Of a stretch of DNA of 64,000 nt, positions 1-8,785 are shown one piece after another (the first letter of the stretch is position 1; every line of letters begins with the position of its first letter). The stretch lies in contig NZ_CP012184.1 in assembly GCF_001420995.1 (NCBI RefSeq), positions 6,060,501 through 6,124,500 on the forward strand. Reading direction: 5' to 3'. The notes under the pieces are model-generated. The model made no database searches. It was not told the DNA's origin and worked only from the letters and a program-made list of their open reading frames with translations. The translations under genes and the position numbers were made by a program. Source of the stretch: Pseudonocardia sp. EC080619-01 (GTDB taxonomy: Bacteria; Actinomycetota; Actinomycetes; Mycobacteriales; Pseudonocardiaceae).

Positions 1-1199
1 GCCGGGGCGGCGACACCTACGCGGCGATGGAGCACCTGCTCACCGACAACCACGAGCCCCGCAAGCGGCAGCGGGCGCACATGCTCCGTGCGATCGCGAT
101 CTACCGTGCGCTGCGGACCTCGGGCGTCGTCGAGGAGTACGACGAGCCCGGCGCCACCCGGCGCCGGGTGCGCATCGTCGACGAGCTGCAGCTCGACTTC
201 GCCCTCAACCAGCCGCTGTCGCCGTTCGCGCTCGCCGTGTTCGAGCTGCTGGACCAGGAGTCGCCGACCTACGCGCTCGACGTGCTGTCGGTCATCGAGT
301 CCACGCTCGACGACCCGCGCCAGGTGCTCGCGGCCCAGCAGAACAAGGCCCGCGGTGAGGCCGTCGCCGCCATGAAGGCCGACGGCCTCGAGTACGAGGA
401 GCGGATGGCCCGGCTCGACGAGGTCACCCACCCGAAGCCGCTCGACGAGATGCTCCGGGCCGCGCTGGAGACCTACCGGCGCGGTGCGCCGTGGGTCGCC
501 GACGCCGAGCTGTCGCCGAAGTCGGTCGTCCGCGACATGAGCGAGCGGGCGATGACCTTCACCGAGTACGTCTCGCACTACCAGCTCGCCCGCTCCGAGG
601 GCCTGGTCCTGCGCTACCTCGCCGACGCCTACCGGGCGCTGCGCCAGACCGTGCCCGAGCACGACCGCACCGAGGAGCTGACCGACCTCATCGAGTGGCT
701 GGGCGAGCTCGTCCGCCAGACCGACTCGTCGCTGCTCGACGAGTGGGAGAAGCTCGCCGCGGGTGCCGACGCCGAGGGCGGCGAGGTCACCCCGCCCGGG
801 GCCGAGATCGCCACCGGGCCGTCCGGGCTCACCGGCAACGCCCGCGCCTTCCGGGTCATGGTCCGCAACGCGATGTTCCGCCGGGTGGAGCTGGCCTCGC
901 TCGGCCGGTACGCCGAGCTCGGCGACCTCGACGCCGACGCCGGCTGGACGGCCGACCGCTGGCGGGAGGCCCTGGACCCGTACTACGACCTGCACGACCG
1001 GATCGGCATCGGCCCGGACGCGCGCGGTCCCCAGCTGTTCGACCTCACCGAGGAGGCGGACCGCTGGCTCGTGCGTCAGGTCCTCGACGATCCGGCGGGC
1101 GACCGCGACTGGGCGGTCACCGCCGAGGTCGATCTCGCGGCCTCGGACGAGGCGGGGGTTCCCGTCGTGTGGGTGACGGCGGTGACGGACGGGTCCTGA
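1..1199 (+). CDS. DEAD/DEAH-box helicase, C-terminal part (DUF3516), truncated by window edge
   Basis: The reading frame is open from base 3, so the true start and the ATP-binding helicase core lie upstream. The visible 398 residues match the DUF3516 C-terminal region that follows the helicase core in a family of actinobacterial DEAD/DEAH-box proteins of roughly 830 residues. Recognisable stretches are LDFALNQPLSPFALAVFELL, then EYEERMARLDEVTHPKP, then YRRGAPWV and FTEYVSHYQLARSEGLVLRYL. The likely role is nucleic-acid unwinding in the cytoplasm; substrate unknown. It ends about 120 bases before the next gene, with a possible hairpin terminator between them. The family call rests on recall of DUF3516 sequences because the catalytic motifs are outside the window. 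Confidence 0.75.
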   Translation, partial: RGGDTYAAMEHLLTDNHEPRKRQRAHMLRAIAIYRALRTSGVVEEYDEPGATRRRVRIVDELQLDFALNQPLSPFALAVFELLDQESPTYALDVLSVIESTLDDPRQVLAAQQNKARGEAVAAMKADGLEYEERMARLDEVTHPKPLDEMLRAALETYRRGAPWVADAELSPKSVVRDMSERAMTFTEYVSHYQLARSEGLVLRYLADAYRALRQTVPEHDRTEELTDLIEWLGELVRQTDSSLLDEWEKLAAGADAEGGEVTPPGAEIATGPSGLTGNARAFRVMVRNAMFRRVELASLGRYAELGDLDADAGWTADRWREALDPYYDLHDRIGIGPDARGPQLFDLTEEADRWLVRQVLDDPAGDRDWAVTAEVDLAASDEAGVPVVWVTAVTDGS

Positions 1200-1262
1200 C
1201 GGCCCCGGACGGGCCCCGTGATGTAACCCGGTCGGCCCCACCGGACCGTGAGCATCGGTTAC

Positions 1263-1289
1263 GGTGTCTCCCGATCACGGGGGGACACC
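1263..1289 (+). terminator. Hairpin downstream of the helicase gene / upstream of the GGDEF-EAL gene
   Basis: GGTGTCTCCC pairs with GGGGGGACACC as a 10-bp stem with one G-T wobble and a 7-base loop. There is no T tract. It sits 64 bases after the helicase stop and just before the preferred start of the next gene. It could be an intrinsic terminator without a U-run, or a 5'-UTR structure of the c-di-GMP gene. Confidence 0.35.
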
Positions 1290-1317
1290 CTCCGCCGGGG
1301 ACGAACGGGGGCGGCGG

Positions 1318-3465
1318 ATGCAGCAGGCCGACGTCGCCGCTGCACGCCCCGACCACGGGCGGGCCCTCGTCGCGGGTGGGCTGCCCGATGCCTCCGATCT
1401 GGCGGAACGCTGGTCCGACGAGCTGTCCCGGAGGGCCGTCCCGACCGCGGGCGAGCTCCGCCCGCTGCTCGACCGGCTCGCCGCGCAGATCCGGGAGTCC
1501 GCCGTCGCGGAGCCGTTCGACCCGGCCGTCCCCGCGGCCGCGGGCCGCGAGCTGATCGTCGCGCGGCTGACCGACCCGGCCTGCCTGGAGATCAGCCTGC
1601 GGCTCCTCGGCGCCCACCTCGAACCGGCCGCCGACACCGCGGCACGGGTGCGCCGGCTCGCCGCCGTCGCGGGCGCCTTCGCCCGCGGCTACACCGACGC
1701 CACCCGGCACCAGGTGCTCGGCGAGCACGAGACGATCACCCGGGCCGCGCTGGAGGCCCGGGAGACCGCGGAGCGGGCCCGCTGGGTGTCGGAGTCCCGG
1801 TTCACGGCGATGTTCGACTCGGCGGCGGTGGGCATCGTCATCTTCGATCCCGACGCCGCGTCGATCGAGGCGAACGACGCCGCCGCCACCATGCTCGGCT
1901 ACACCCGCGCGCAGCTGGCGGGGATGGGCGTCGAGGAGTTCGTCTCGCGCGCCGACGCCCCCGGGATCTGGGCCGAGCGGCGACGGCTCCTCGAGGGCTC
2001 CCTGGACCGGTTGCGGCTGGTCCAGCCGGTGCGGCGCGCCGACGACGCCGAGATCTGGATCGACGCCGTCGTCACACCGCTGCGTGAGCCGGACGGCACC
2101 GCGCAGCTGCTCGTCGCCGTGCTCAGCGACGTGACCGACCAGCTCGAGCTGCAGCAGCGGCTCGAGCACCAGGCGCTGCACGACCCGCTGACCCAGCTCC
2201 CGAACCGGTCGCTGTTCTTCGAGCGGCTGTCCGCCGCGATCGACCGGGACGGCGCGGACGGCGTCCGGCCCGGGGTCTGCTACCTCGACCTCGACGGGTT
2301 CAAGGTCGTCAACGACACCCTCGGGCACCAGTCGGGCGACCAGCTCCTGCAGGTACTGGCCGACCGGCTGCGGTCGGCGCTGGAACCGGACGGGCACCTC
2401 GTGGCCCGGATGGGCGGCGACGAGTTCGTCGTGCTCGTCGAGCGCAGCACCGACCGGGCAGAGCTGGAGGAGGTCGCCGGACGGGCGCTGGGCACCGTCC
2501 GCCGCCCGGTCCGGATCGACGGCCGCGACATCGTCATCTCGGCGAGCGTCGGCGTCGTCCGGCACGACGGGGAGCTCGGCCCCGACGAGCTCATGCAGGC
2601 CGCCGACACGACGCTCTACTCCGCCAAGCACGCCGGCCGCGGCCGCTACGTGTACTACGACCGCGAGCGGCACCGCTCCGACGTGCGCCGCTTCGAGCTC
2701 TCCTCGCAGATGCCGGAGGCGTTGCGCCGCGACGACTTCGTGGTCGTCTACCAGCCGCTGGTCCGGCTCGCCGACGAGCAGACGGTCGGCGTCGAGGCGC
2801 TGGTGCGCTGGCAGCGACCGGACGGCGAGCTGCTCGGCCCCGACCGGTTCATCCCGCTCGCCGAGGAGACCGGGCTCGTCGTACCGCTCGGCAGGCGGGT
2901 GCTGGACGAGGCGTGCCGCCAGGGCCGGATCTGGGCCGACGAGCGGCCCGATCGTCCGCTGCTGGTGAGCGTGAACGTCGCGGCCCGCCAGATCAGGGAG
3001 TCCGACCTGGTCGCCGACGTCGCCGCGACCCTGGAGCGGCACGACTGGCCCGCCGGGCAGCTCCAGATCGAGCTCACCGAGTCCGACCTCATGGGCTCCC
3101 CCGGACGGCCGCTGGCCACGCTGCGCGAGCTGGACCGGATGGGTGTCCGGATCGCGATCGACGACTTCGGCACCGGCTACTCGAACCTCGCCTACCTGCG
3201 CCACCTGCCGGTGCACGTGCTGAAGCTGGCGGGGCACTTCGTCGCCGGGTCGGCCGAGCGCGACGACGTCATCCTGCGCACCCTGATCTCGCTGGCCTCC
3301 GCGCTCGACCTGGAGGTGACCGCGGAGGCCGTCGAGACCCGGGAGCAGGCGGCCCGGCTGCGGGAGTACGGGTGCGCGAATGCGCAGGGCTGGTACTACG
3401 CCCCCGCCGTCGTCCCGGGGCGGATCCCGGACCTGATCGGCGACCCGTTCCTCCGCGACCTCTGA
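1318..3465 (+). CDS. PAS-GGDEF-EAL c-di-GMP signalling protein
   Basis: A 715-residue cytoplasmic protein for cyclic-di-GMP turnover. It has an N-terminal helical region of about 150 residues (possible sensor), a PAS domain (~155-275), a GGDEF cyclase domain with intact GGDEF at 366-370, and an EAL phosphodiesterase domain with EAL at 493-495. The EAL domain keeps ELTES, the DDFGTGYS loop (Asp615/616) and the late Glu in AEAVET, but the usual LKID motif reads LKLA, so one acidic residue is replaced at 638. No RxxD inhibitory site precedes GGDEF. I chose the ATG at 1318 because of a G-rich Shine-Dalgarno at about 1308; an upstream GTG at 1264 is in frame but falls inside a hairpin. No transmembrane segment is evident. 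The gene is convergent with its right neighbour, 6 bp apart. Confidence 0.9.
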   Translation: MQQADVAAARPDHGRALVAGGLPDASDLAERWSDELSRRAVPTAGELRPLLDRLAAQIRESAVAEPFDPAVPAAAGRELIVARLTDPACLEISLRLLGAHLEPAADTAARVRRLAAVAGAFARGYTDATRHQVLGEHETITRAALEARETAERARWVSESRFTAMFDSAAVGIVIFDPDAASIEANDAAATMLGYTRAQLAGMGVEEFVSRADAPGIWAERRRLLEGSLDRLRLVQPVRRADDAEIWIDAVVTPLREPDGTAQLLVAVLSDVTDQLELQQRLEHQALHDPLTQLPNRSLFFERLSAAIDRDGADGVRPGVCYLDLDGFKVVNDTLGHQSGDQLLQVLADRLRSALEPDGHLVARMGGDEFVVLVERSTDRAELEEVAGRALGTVRRPVRIDGRDIVISASVGVVRHDGELGPDELMQAADTTLYSAKHAGRGRYVYYDRERHRSDVRRFELSSQMPEALRRDDFVVVYQPLVRLADEQTVGVEALVRWQRPDGELLGPDRFIPLAEETGLVVPLGRRVLDEACRQGRIWADERPDRPLLVSVNVAARQIRESDLVADVAATLERHDWPAGQLQIELTESDLMGSPGRPLATLRELDRMGVRIAIDDFGTGYSNLAYLRHLPVHVLKLAGHFVAGSAERDDVILRTLISLASALDLEVTAEAVETREQAARLREYGCANAQGWYYAPAVVPGRIPDLIGDPFLRDL

Positions 3466-3471
3466 CGCCGC

Positions 3472-4257
3472 TCAGGCGTTGCGCTCGTCGCGCCAGGCGA
3501 TCCAGTCCTTCAGCCGGGCGAGGTCGTAGCCGCCCTGCCCGTCCTGGCCGACGGTGAAGAGGCGGACGCCGGCGTCGTACAGGCCGGGGTCGCTCTCCTC
3601 GGGGGAGCCTTCCACGGCGCAGGACCGCTCGATCTCCGCGGGATCACGACCGAGGTCGCGGCAGTGCCCGTCGAGCACGGAGCACTTGTGCGCCACGGTC
3701 TCCGCGTCGCCGAATCCGTGCCAGATCGTGGCGTGCTCGGCGGTGTAGCGGAGCGTCTTCTTCTCCCCGCCGCCGCCGACCAGCACCGGGATGTCGCGGG
3801 TCGGGGCCGGGTTGAGCGCCGCCCAGCGGTCCCGGATGCGGGGCAGCGCCTGGGCCAGGTCCCGCAGGCGGCCACCGGCCGTGCCGAACTCGTAGCCGTA
3901 CTCGTCGTAGTCGCGCTGGAACCAGCCGGCGCCGATGCCGAGGATCAGCCGGCCGCCGGAGATGTGGTCGACGGTGCGGGCCATGTCGGCGAGCAGCTCG
4001 GGGTTGCGGTAGCTGTTGCAGGTCACCAGGGCGCCGATCTCGATCCTCGAGGTCGCCTCGGCCCAGGCACCGAGCATGGTCCAGCACTCGAAGTGCTTGC
4101 CGTCGGGCTCGCCGTAGAGCGGGAAGAAGTGGTCCCAGTTGAACACGACGTCGGCGCCGGCCTCCTCGGCGGCGGCGACGGTGCGGCGGATCTCGGAGTA
4201 GTCGGCGTGCTGGGGCTGCAGCTGCAGCCCGATACGGACGGGACGCGGGTCGCTCAT
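3472..4257 (-). CDS. LLM-class (F420-type) oxidoreductase
   Basis: A luciferase-like monooxygenase-fold protein of 261 residues, the family that in actinobacteria usually uses F420 or flavin. Family features are VRIGLQLQPQHADYSEIRRT at the N-terminus, GADVVFNWDHFFPL, ARTVDHISGGRLILGIGAGW (cofactor-binding loop) and a C-terminal half with PVLVGGGGEKKTLRYTAEHA. The start at 4257 is preferred over the ATG 9 bases upstream because AGGA lies 8 bases before it. The substrate cannot be read from the sequence. The neighbour to its right is also on the minus strand with only a short gap, so the two may be co-transcribed, though no functional link is obvious. Confidence 0.85.
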   Translation of the reverse strand: MSDPRPVRIGLQLQPQHADYSEIRRTVAAAEEAGADVVFNWDHFFPLYGEPDGKHFECWTMLGAWAEATSRIEIGALVTCNSYRNPELLADMARTVDHISGGRLILGIGAGWFQRDYDEYGYEFGTAGGRLRDLAQALPRIRDRWAALNPAPTRDIPVLVGGGGEKKTLRYTAEHATIWHGFGDAETVAHKCSVLDGHCRDLGRDPAEIERSCAVEGSPEESDPGLYDAGVRLFTVGQDGQGGYDLARLKDWIAWRDERNA

Positions 4258-4278
4258 GCGCCCCATCCTGCCGCCGGG

Positions 4279-4986
4279 TCAGAGCTTCCGCAGTCCGGCC
4301 AGCACGCGGTCCATCAGCTTCATGCTCGGCCCGTCCTCGGCGGAGGAGACGCCGTGCACGGTCAGCCTGCCCTCGCCGGCCAGGTCGTCGATGAGCACCC
4401 GGGCCACGCCGAGCGGGACCGACGCGAGCGCCGCCACCTCCGAGACCGACCGGGTCTGCGCGCACAGGCCCAGCACGACCGCCTTCTCCCGGCTGTCGAC
4501 CCGCACCGGGCCGCGGACCGGCGTCACCGACACCAGGGTCTCCAGCCGGAGCTCCATCCGGACCCGGGTGCGGCCGCCGGTGATCACGTAGGGCCGCACC
4601 GGCGCGAACGCGACCTGCTCGACCGGGCCGGGGTCGTCGACGACGGCGGGCAGCGGGGCCGTCTCCCAGCCCGTGCCGTCGTCCGGGGCGGTCGCCGCGG
4701 CGTCCTCCTGTGCGGCGGCGGTCTCGGCGGCGGCCGACTCGGCCGCACGTTCCTTGCGGGACTTCCGCTTCCGCTTCACCGAGTGGCCACCGAACCGGGC
4801 GCCGGTGACCCCGACGAGGTCCTCCTGCGGCGGCTCCGCGTCGTCCACGGGAACCGCGGCGGGCTCCGGTGCGGGTTCCGGGGCCTCCTCGACGGGGCGA
4901 CCGTGCGGGTGCTCCGGATCGGGCGCGTGCCGGGACGTCGGGGCGCCGAAGCGGGCCCCCGTACGCCCGATGTCCGACCGTGCCAT
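4279..4986 (-). CDS. DUF742 protein (CvnC-like conservon component), orphan
   Basis: 235 residues. The last ~110 residues (RPYVITGGRTRVRMELRLET ... LPLGVARVLIDDLAGEGRLTV-like) are a DUF742 domain, the winged-helix-like CvnC component of actinobacterial conservons that normally sits with a histidine-kinase-like CvnA, a roadblock CvnB and a GTPase CvnD. None of those partners is next to it here. The N-terminal half is low-complexity, Ala/Pro/Glu-rich, and contains a duplicated TGARFG motif (near residue 9 and about 60 residues later), followed by a basic KRKRKSRKER stretch. The start at 4986 has GGAGGGTGG immediately upstream; a longer frame from 5106 lacks such a site. Likely cytoplasmic and regulatory; the exact role is unknown. 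Confidence 0.8.
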   Translation of the reverse strand: MARSDIGRTGARFGAPTSRHAPDPEHPHGRPVEEAPEPAPEPAAVPVDDAEPPQEDLVGVTGARFGGHSVKRKRKSRKERAAESAAAETAAAQEDAAATAPDDGTGWETAPLPAVVDDPGPVEQVAFAPVRPYVITGGRTRVRMELRLETLVSVTPVRGPVRVDSREKAVVLGLCAQTRSVSEVAALASVPLGVARVLIDDLAGEGRLTVHGVSSAEDGPSMKLMDRVLAGLRKL

Positions 4987-5161
4987 CCACCCTCCGATGT
5001 TCGCCGTCCGCTTCGTCCCCTGTCGCGTGGAAGCGATCACGGTGGGCGACCGGGGAGACGCACAGGGTGGACCAGGCGCACTACCGATCGGTGTCGCCCG
5101 TGTCACGCCTGTGTGACACGACGGAGGGTCGGCAGGTCGTGACAGGAAAAAATTCCTCCTG

Positions 5162-6370
5162 TCACCCCAGCGGGCTCCGCGGCAGCAGGCGGTCCGCGAT
5201 GATCTTCTTCTGGATCTCGCTGGTGCCCTCGAAGATCGTCGTCAGCCGGGCGTCGCGCCAGTGCCGCTCCACCTGGTGCTCGGTGGTGTAACCGTTGCCC
5301 CCGTGCAGCTGGATGCCGTCCGCCGTCACCTCGGCGGCCATCTCGGTGGCCACGAGCTTCGCCATCGCCGCCTCCCGCTCGCACGACTCGCCCTGGTCGA
5401 GGCGGTGGGCGACGTGCTGGTAGAACGACCGCGCCTGCTCCACGCGGGCCGCCATCGTCGCGAGGGTGAAGCGCACCGCCTGGAAGTCGCCGATCGGGTG
5501 CTCGAACTGCCGGCGCCGCTGCAGGTAGCGGACGCAGTCCTCGACGGCCGCCCTGGCCAGGCCGACGGCGCGGGCCGCGGTGTGCACCCGGGCGATGTTG
5601 AGCCACGCCTGGGCGTCGGCGAACCCCTCGCCGCCCGCGCCGAGCTGGTTGGCGACCGGGACACGGAGCCCGTCGAACTCGAGGTCCCAGGTCACGAACC
5701 CGTGGTAGCCGATCTTGTCGATCGGGGTGCCGGTGAGCCCGTCGGGGAAGGTGTCCCGCTGCTTCTCGACGACGACGGTCGCGAGCCCGGCCGAGCGCTT
5801 CTCCCCCGGCTCCGGGTCGGCGGTGCGGACGAGGACCTGGACGAAGTCGGCGGCCTTCGCGTTGCCGGTCCAGCGCTTCCGGCCGGTGACGACGTACTCG
5901 TCGCCGTCGCGGACCGCCCGGGTCTCGACGGCGGCGAGATCGGACCCGGCGTCCGGCTCGGACAGCGCGATCGCGCCGATCCACCCGCCGCGCGCGCTGC
6001 GCCGGAGCAGCTCCGCCCTGCGGGCCGGGTCCGCCACGTTCGTCCCGGCCCCCTGGGCCCTGGCGATGATCGACCCGACGCTCATCCAGGCCCGGGCCAG
6101 CTCCTCGGCGACCATGCAGTACTCGAAGGCACCGAGACCGAGCCCGCCGTGCTCGGTGCCGACCGTGATCCCGAAGTACCCCAGCTCCCCCATCTCGTCG
6201 AGCAGGTCGCGCGGGATCTCGCCCTTGCGCGGGTCGAGCTCGTCGGCCACCGGCAGCACCCGCGTCGTCGCGAACTCGCGTGCCTGCTTCTGCAGCGCCT
6301 CGCGCTCGGGGGTGTGGTGCGGCGCGGTCAGCACCGGCACCGGGGGCTCGAGGAGATCGTCGTCGGTCAT
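5162..6370 (-). CDS. Acyl-CoA dehydrogenase
   Basis: A 402-residue FAD-dependent acyl-CoA dehydrogenase of usual length, catalysing alpha,beta-desaturation of an acyl-CoA and passing electrons to ETF. Visible features: ALSEPDAGSDLAAVET (flavin/substrate loop), TGRKRWTGNAKAADF, the RRRQFEHPIGDFQAVRFTLA helix, and the C-terminal QLHGGNGYTTEHQVERHWRDARL and IFEGTSEIQKKIIADRLL, where Glu of the EGTSE region is at the usual family position. The start at 6370 (MTDDDLL) fits the family N-terminus; the frame extends upstream without a convincing ribosome site. It is divergent from the FdhA-like gene with about 210 bp between. The natural substrate is unknown. Confidence 0.9.
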   Translation of the reverse strand: MTDDDLLEPPVPVLTAPHHTPEREALQKQAREFATTRVLPVADELDPRKGEIPRDLLDEMGELGYFGITVGTEHGGLGLGAFEYCMVAEELARAWMSVGSIIARAQGAGTNVADPARRAELLRRSARGGWIGAIALSEPDAGSDLAAVETRAVRDGDEYVVTGRKRWTGNAKAADFVQVLVRTADPEPGEKRSAGLATVVVEKQRDTFPDGLTGTPIDKIGYHGFVTWDLEFDGLRVPVANQLGAGGEGFADAQAWLNIARVHTAARAVGLARAAVEDCVRYLQRRRQFEHPIGDFQAVRFTLATMAARVEQARSFYQHVAHRLDQGESCEREAAMAKLVATEMAAEVTADGIQLHGGNGYTTEHQVERHWRDARLTTIFEGTSEIQKKIIADRLLPRSPLG

Positions 6371-6579
6371 CCGCGCAGTATCGCCCGGTGCCGCGGCCGG
6401 GGCCATGCACGCCACCTCTCCTCCGGTGCAGTGCCCATCGACCCATGTTCGGATCCGCATATCCGTGGCACGGTCGCATTCGGCGACGTGGCCGGCGCAC
6501 GGGGGCGGGCACCCGGCGCGACGCCCGCGGGTCCGCGACCGCGGATCGCGCGCAACGCCTTCGAGGGGAGCGAGGCATC

Positions 6580-7794
6580 ATGCCCGACAACCGTGTCGTG
6601 GTCTACAAGGGACCGGGACAGGTCGCCGTCGAGTCGATCGAGTACCCGAAGCTGGAGCTTCCGACCGACATCGTCGACGGTCTCAAGATCAAGCGGAAGG
6701 CGCCGCACGCCGCCATCCTGAAGATCGTCACCACCAACATCTGCGGCTCCGACCAGCACATGGTCCGTGGCCGCACCACCGCACCGGTCGGGCAGTCGCT
6801 CGGCCACGAGATCACCGGCGAGATCGTCGAGGTCGGCGACGACGTGCTGTTCGTCGGGCCCGGGGACATCTGCTCGGTACCGTTCAACATCGCCTGCGGG
6901 CGGTGCCGGATGTGCAACGAGGGCAAGACCGGTGTCTGCCTGAACGTCAACCCGGCGCGGCCCGGCGCGGCCTACGGCTACGTCGACATGGGCGGCTGGG
7001 TCGGTGGCCAGGCCGAGTACGTCATGGTGCCCTACGCGGACTTCAACCTGCTGAAATTCCCGGACCGGGACCAGGCGCTGGAGAAGATCCTCGACCTCAC
7101 GATGCTGTCCGACATCTTCCCGACCGGCTACCACGGCGCGCTCAGTGCCGGGGTGACGACCGGGTCGACCGTCTATGTCGCGGGCGCGGGCCCGGTCGGG
7201 CTGGCCGCCGCGCACGCCGCGCAGCTGCTCGGCGCGGCCGCGGTCGTCGTCGGGGACATGATCCCTGAGCGCCTGCAGCAGGCCCGCAGCTTCGGCTGCG
7301 AGACGATCGACCTCCGGCTGGACGGGACGCTGCCCGAGCACCTCGAACAGCTGCTCGGCGAGCCCGAGGTGGACGCCGCCGTCGACGCCGTCGGCTTCGA
7401 GGCGCGTGGCCACGGCAAGGACGCCGACGAGGCGCCGGCGACCGTGCTGAACTCGGTCATGGACATCACCCGGGTCGGCGGCGCGCTCGGCATCCCCGGG
7501 CTCTACGTCACCGGGGACCCGGGCGCGGTCGACGACAGTGCGAAGGAGGGCACCCTCGGCGTCCGGATCGGCCTGGGCTGGGCCAAGTCGCACCAGCTCA
7601 CCACCGGCCAGTGCCCGGTGAAGCGCTACAACCGGCAGCTGATGAACGCGATCCTCTCCGGCCGGGCGGAGATCGCGAAGGCGGTCAACGCGACGACGAT
7701 CTCCCTGGACGACGCCCCGCGCGGCTACCAGGAGTTCGACGGCGGCGTGGCCCGCAAGTTCGTCATCGACCCGCACGGCTCCGTCGCGGCCTGA
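6580..7794 (+). CDS. Zinc-dependent alcohol dehydrogenase, glutathione-independent formaldehyde dehydrogenase type
   Basis: A 404-residue medium-chain zinc dehydrogenase closest in pattern to the FdhA / formaldehyde-dismutase group. Catalytic-zinc residues are in TNICGSDQHMVRGR and GHEITGEIVEVG. A structural-zinc lobe carries CGRCRMCNEGKTGVC (Cys spacing 2, 2, 7). The dinucleotide fold shows VAGAGPVGLAAAHAAQLLG followed by an Asp (GDMIPERL) that favours NAD over NADP. The C-terminal region DITRVGGALGIPGLYVTGDP and the long insert before it are typical of FdhA rather than classical alcohol dehydrogenase. Start: ATG with GAGGGGAG about 9 bases upstream. It probably oxidises formaldehyde or short aldehydes; aldehyde dismutation is an alternative. 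It is monocistronic and ends at a strong hairpin. Confidence 0.85.
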   Translation: MPDNRVVVYKGPGQVAVESIEYPKLELPTDIVDGLKIKRKAPHAAILKIVTTNICGSDQHMVRGRTTAPVGQSLGHEITGEIVEVGDDVLFVGPGDICSVPFNIACGRCRMCNEGKTGVCLNVNPARPGAAYGYVDMGGWVGGQAEYVMVPYADFNLLKFPDRDQALEKILDLTMLSDIFPTGYHGALSAGVTTGSTVYVAGAGPVGLAAAHAAQLLGAAAVVVGDMIPERLQQARSFGCETIDLRLDGTLPEHLEQLLGEPEVDAAVDAVGFEARGHGKDADEAPATVLNSVMDITRVGGALGIPGLYVTGDPGAVDDSAKEGTLGVRIGLGWAKSHQLTTGQCPVKRYNRQLMNAILSGRAEIAKAVNATTISLDDAPRGYQEFDGGVARKFVIDPHGSVAA

Positions 7795-7811
7795 CCCGAC
7801 GGGCACACAAG

Positions 7812-7846
7812 GCGCCCCGGTGCCGGTCCTCCCGGCGCCGGGGCGC
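7812..7846. terminator. Bidirectional hairpin terminator
   Basis: A 15-bp GC stem (GCGCCCCGGTGCCGG with its complement, one G-T wobble) and a 5-base loop TCCTC lie between two convergent genes. There is no clear T tract, as is common in very GC-rich actinobacteria. Confidence 0.7.
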
Positions 7847-7897
7847 TCGGCCGTCGTGCGCCACCGCACCCTCGGGTGGCGGCGGGACCCGCGTCCG

Positions 7898-8728
7898 TCA
7901 GCCGCCGTCCGACGCCCGCCGGTACAGCTCGGCCGCGGCGCGGGAGAACCCGTCGGGCACACCGATCGCGGCCAGCGCGTCGGCGGCCTCCTCCATCTCC
8001 CCCGCCCAGCGCCAGCCCTTCGCCGCCGCCGTCGCGCGGACGTCGGCCAGCGCGCCGGCGTAGGCGGACCCGGTCCGGTCCAGCTCGCCGTGCAGCGCCT
8101 CGGTGACCCCGAACCGGGCCGCGGCCTCCTCCAGCGCGAGCCACAGGGTCGGCAGCGCCTTGCTCTGCAACGCGAAGCAGGCCTTGAGCCCGCTCGCCGT
8201 GCCGACGTCGGCCGGCCCGGTGGCCAGCACCCGGGCGTCGAACGGGCTGCCCTCGAACAGCGCGGCCGCGGTGTCGGCGCCCGGGCCGGACAGCCACAGG
8301 ACCGTCGTGCCACGGTCCCACGCGGGCGGGCCGATCACGGCGCCGTCGCACACCGTCGCCCGGTCGCCCAGCAGCGTCGCGATGCCGCGGACGCTGTCCG
8401 GGGCGATCGCGTTCGCCTCCACGTACAGCGGCCGGTCGGTCCGGTCGGCGAGCGCGGCCCCCACCAGCCCGGCGACCTCGCGGGCGGCGTGCGGCGGGCA
8501 GATCGAGACGATCACGTGCGAGCGGCGGGCGAGCTCGGCGACGTCCGGGACGGCGACCAGGTCGGCCAGCTCGGCGCGCTTCGCCGTCGCGTGGCTGCGT
8601 CCGGCGTCCGCCCAGACCACCGCCCCGGCACGGGGTTTGAGCGCCGAGCCGATCGCGGCGCCCATGGCTCCGGGGTGCAGGATCCCGATCACCGGGCGGG
8701 GCGGGAGGGACAGCGCGGGCGGGGCCAT
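7898..8728 (-). CDS. NAD(P)-dependent oxidoreductase, 6-phosphogluconate/hydroxyisobutyrate dehydrogenase-like with DUF1932 C-terminus
   Basis: 276 residues. The N-terminal Rossmann domain begins PVIGILHPGAMGAAIGSALK, a GxGxMG-like dinucleotide motif of beta-hydroxyacid dehydrogenases. HVIVSICPPHAAREVA and YVEANAIAPDSVRGIA follow. The C-terminal part (GPADVGTASGLKACFALQSK ... LWLALEEAAARFG) resembles DUF1932, with Lys in the GLKACFA helix at the catalytic position. The ATG at 8728 was chosen because the Rossmann motif starts about 15 residues in. It is transcribed divergently from the HpcH/HpaI aldolase only 57 bp away, which suggests shared control and a common pathway in hydroxy-acid or oxo-acid metabolism. 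The substrate is unknown. Confidence 0.8.
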   Translation of the reverse strand: MAPPALSLPPRPVIGILHPGAMGAAIGSALKPRAGAVVWADAGRSHATAKRAELADLVAVPDVAELARRSHVIVSICPPHAAREVAGLVGAALADRTDRPLYVEANAIAPDSVRGIATLLGDRATVCDGAVIGPPAWDRGTTVLWLSGPGADTAAALFEGSPFDARVLATGPADVGTASGLKACFALQSKALPTLWLALEEAAARFGVTEALHGELDRTGSAYAGALADVRATAAAKGWRWAGEMEEAADALAAIGVPDGFSRAAAELYRRASDGG

Positions 8729-8785
8729 CCGGCGATGATGCCCCACGGCTGGCGCGCGGCCGCGCGGGCGGGCACGGTCGACGTC

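Noticed and set aside
1264..1317. Upstream GTG start for the GGDEF-EAL protein
   Set aside because: It falls inside a hairpin, lacks a ribosome site and adds 18 residues of unconvincing sequence; the ATG at 1318 has a G-rich site.
1117..3237. Long minus-strand ORF of 706 residues
   Set aside because: It is antisense to the PAS-GGDEF-EAL gene, has no recognisable motif and shows the composition of a GC-rich shadow frame.
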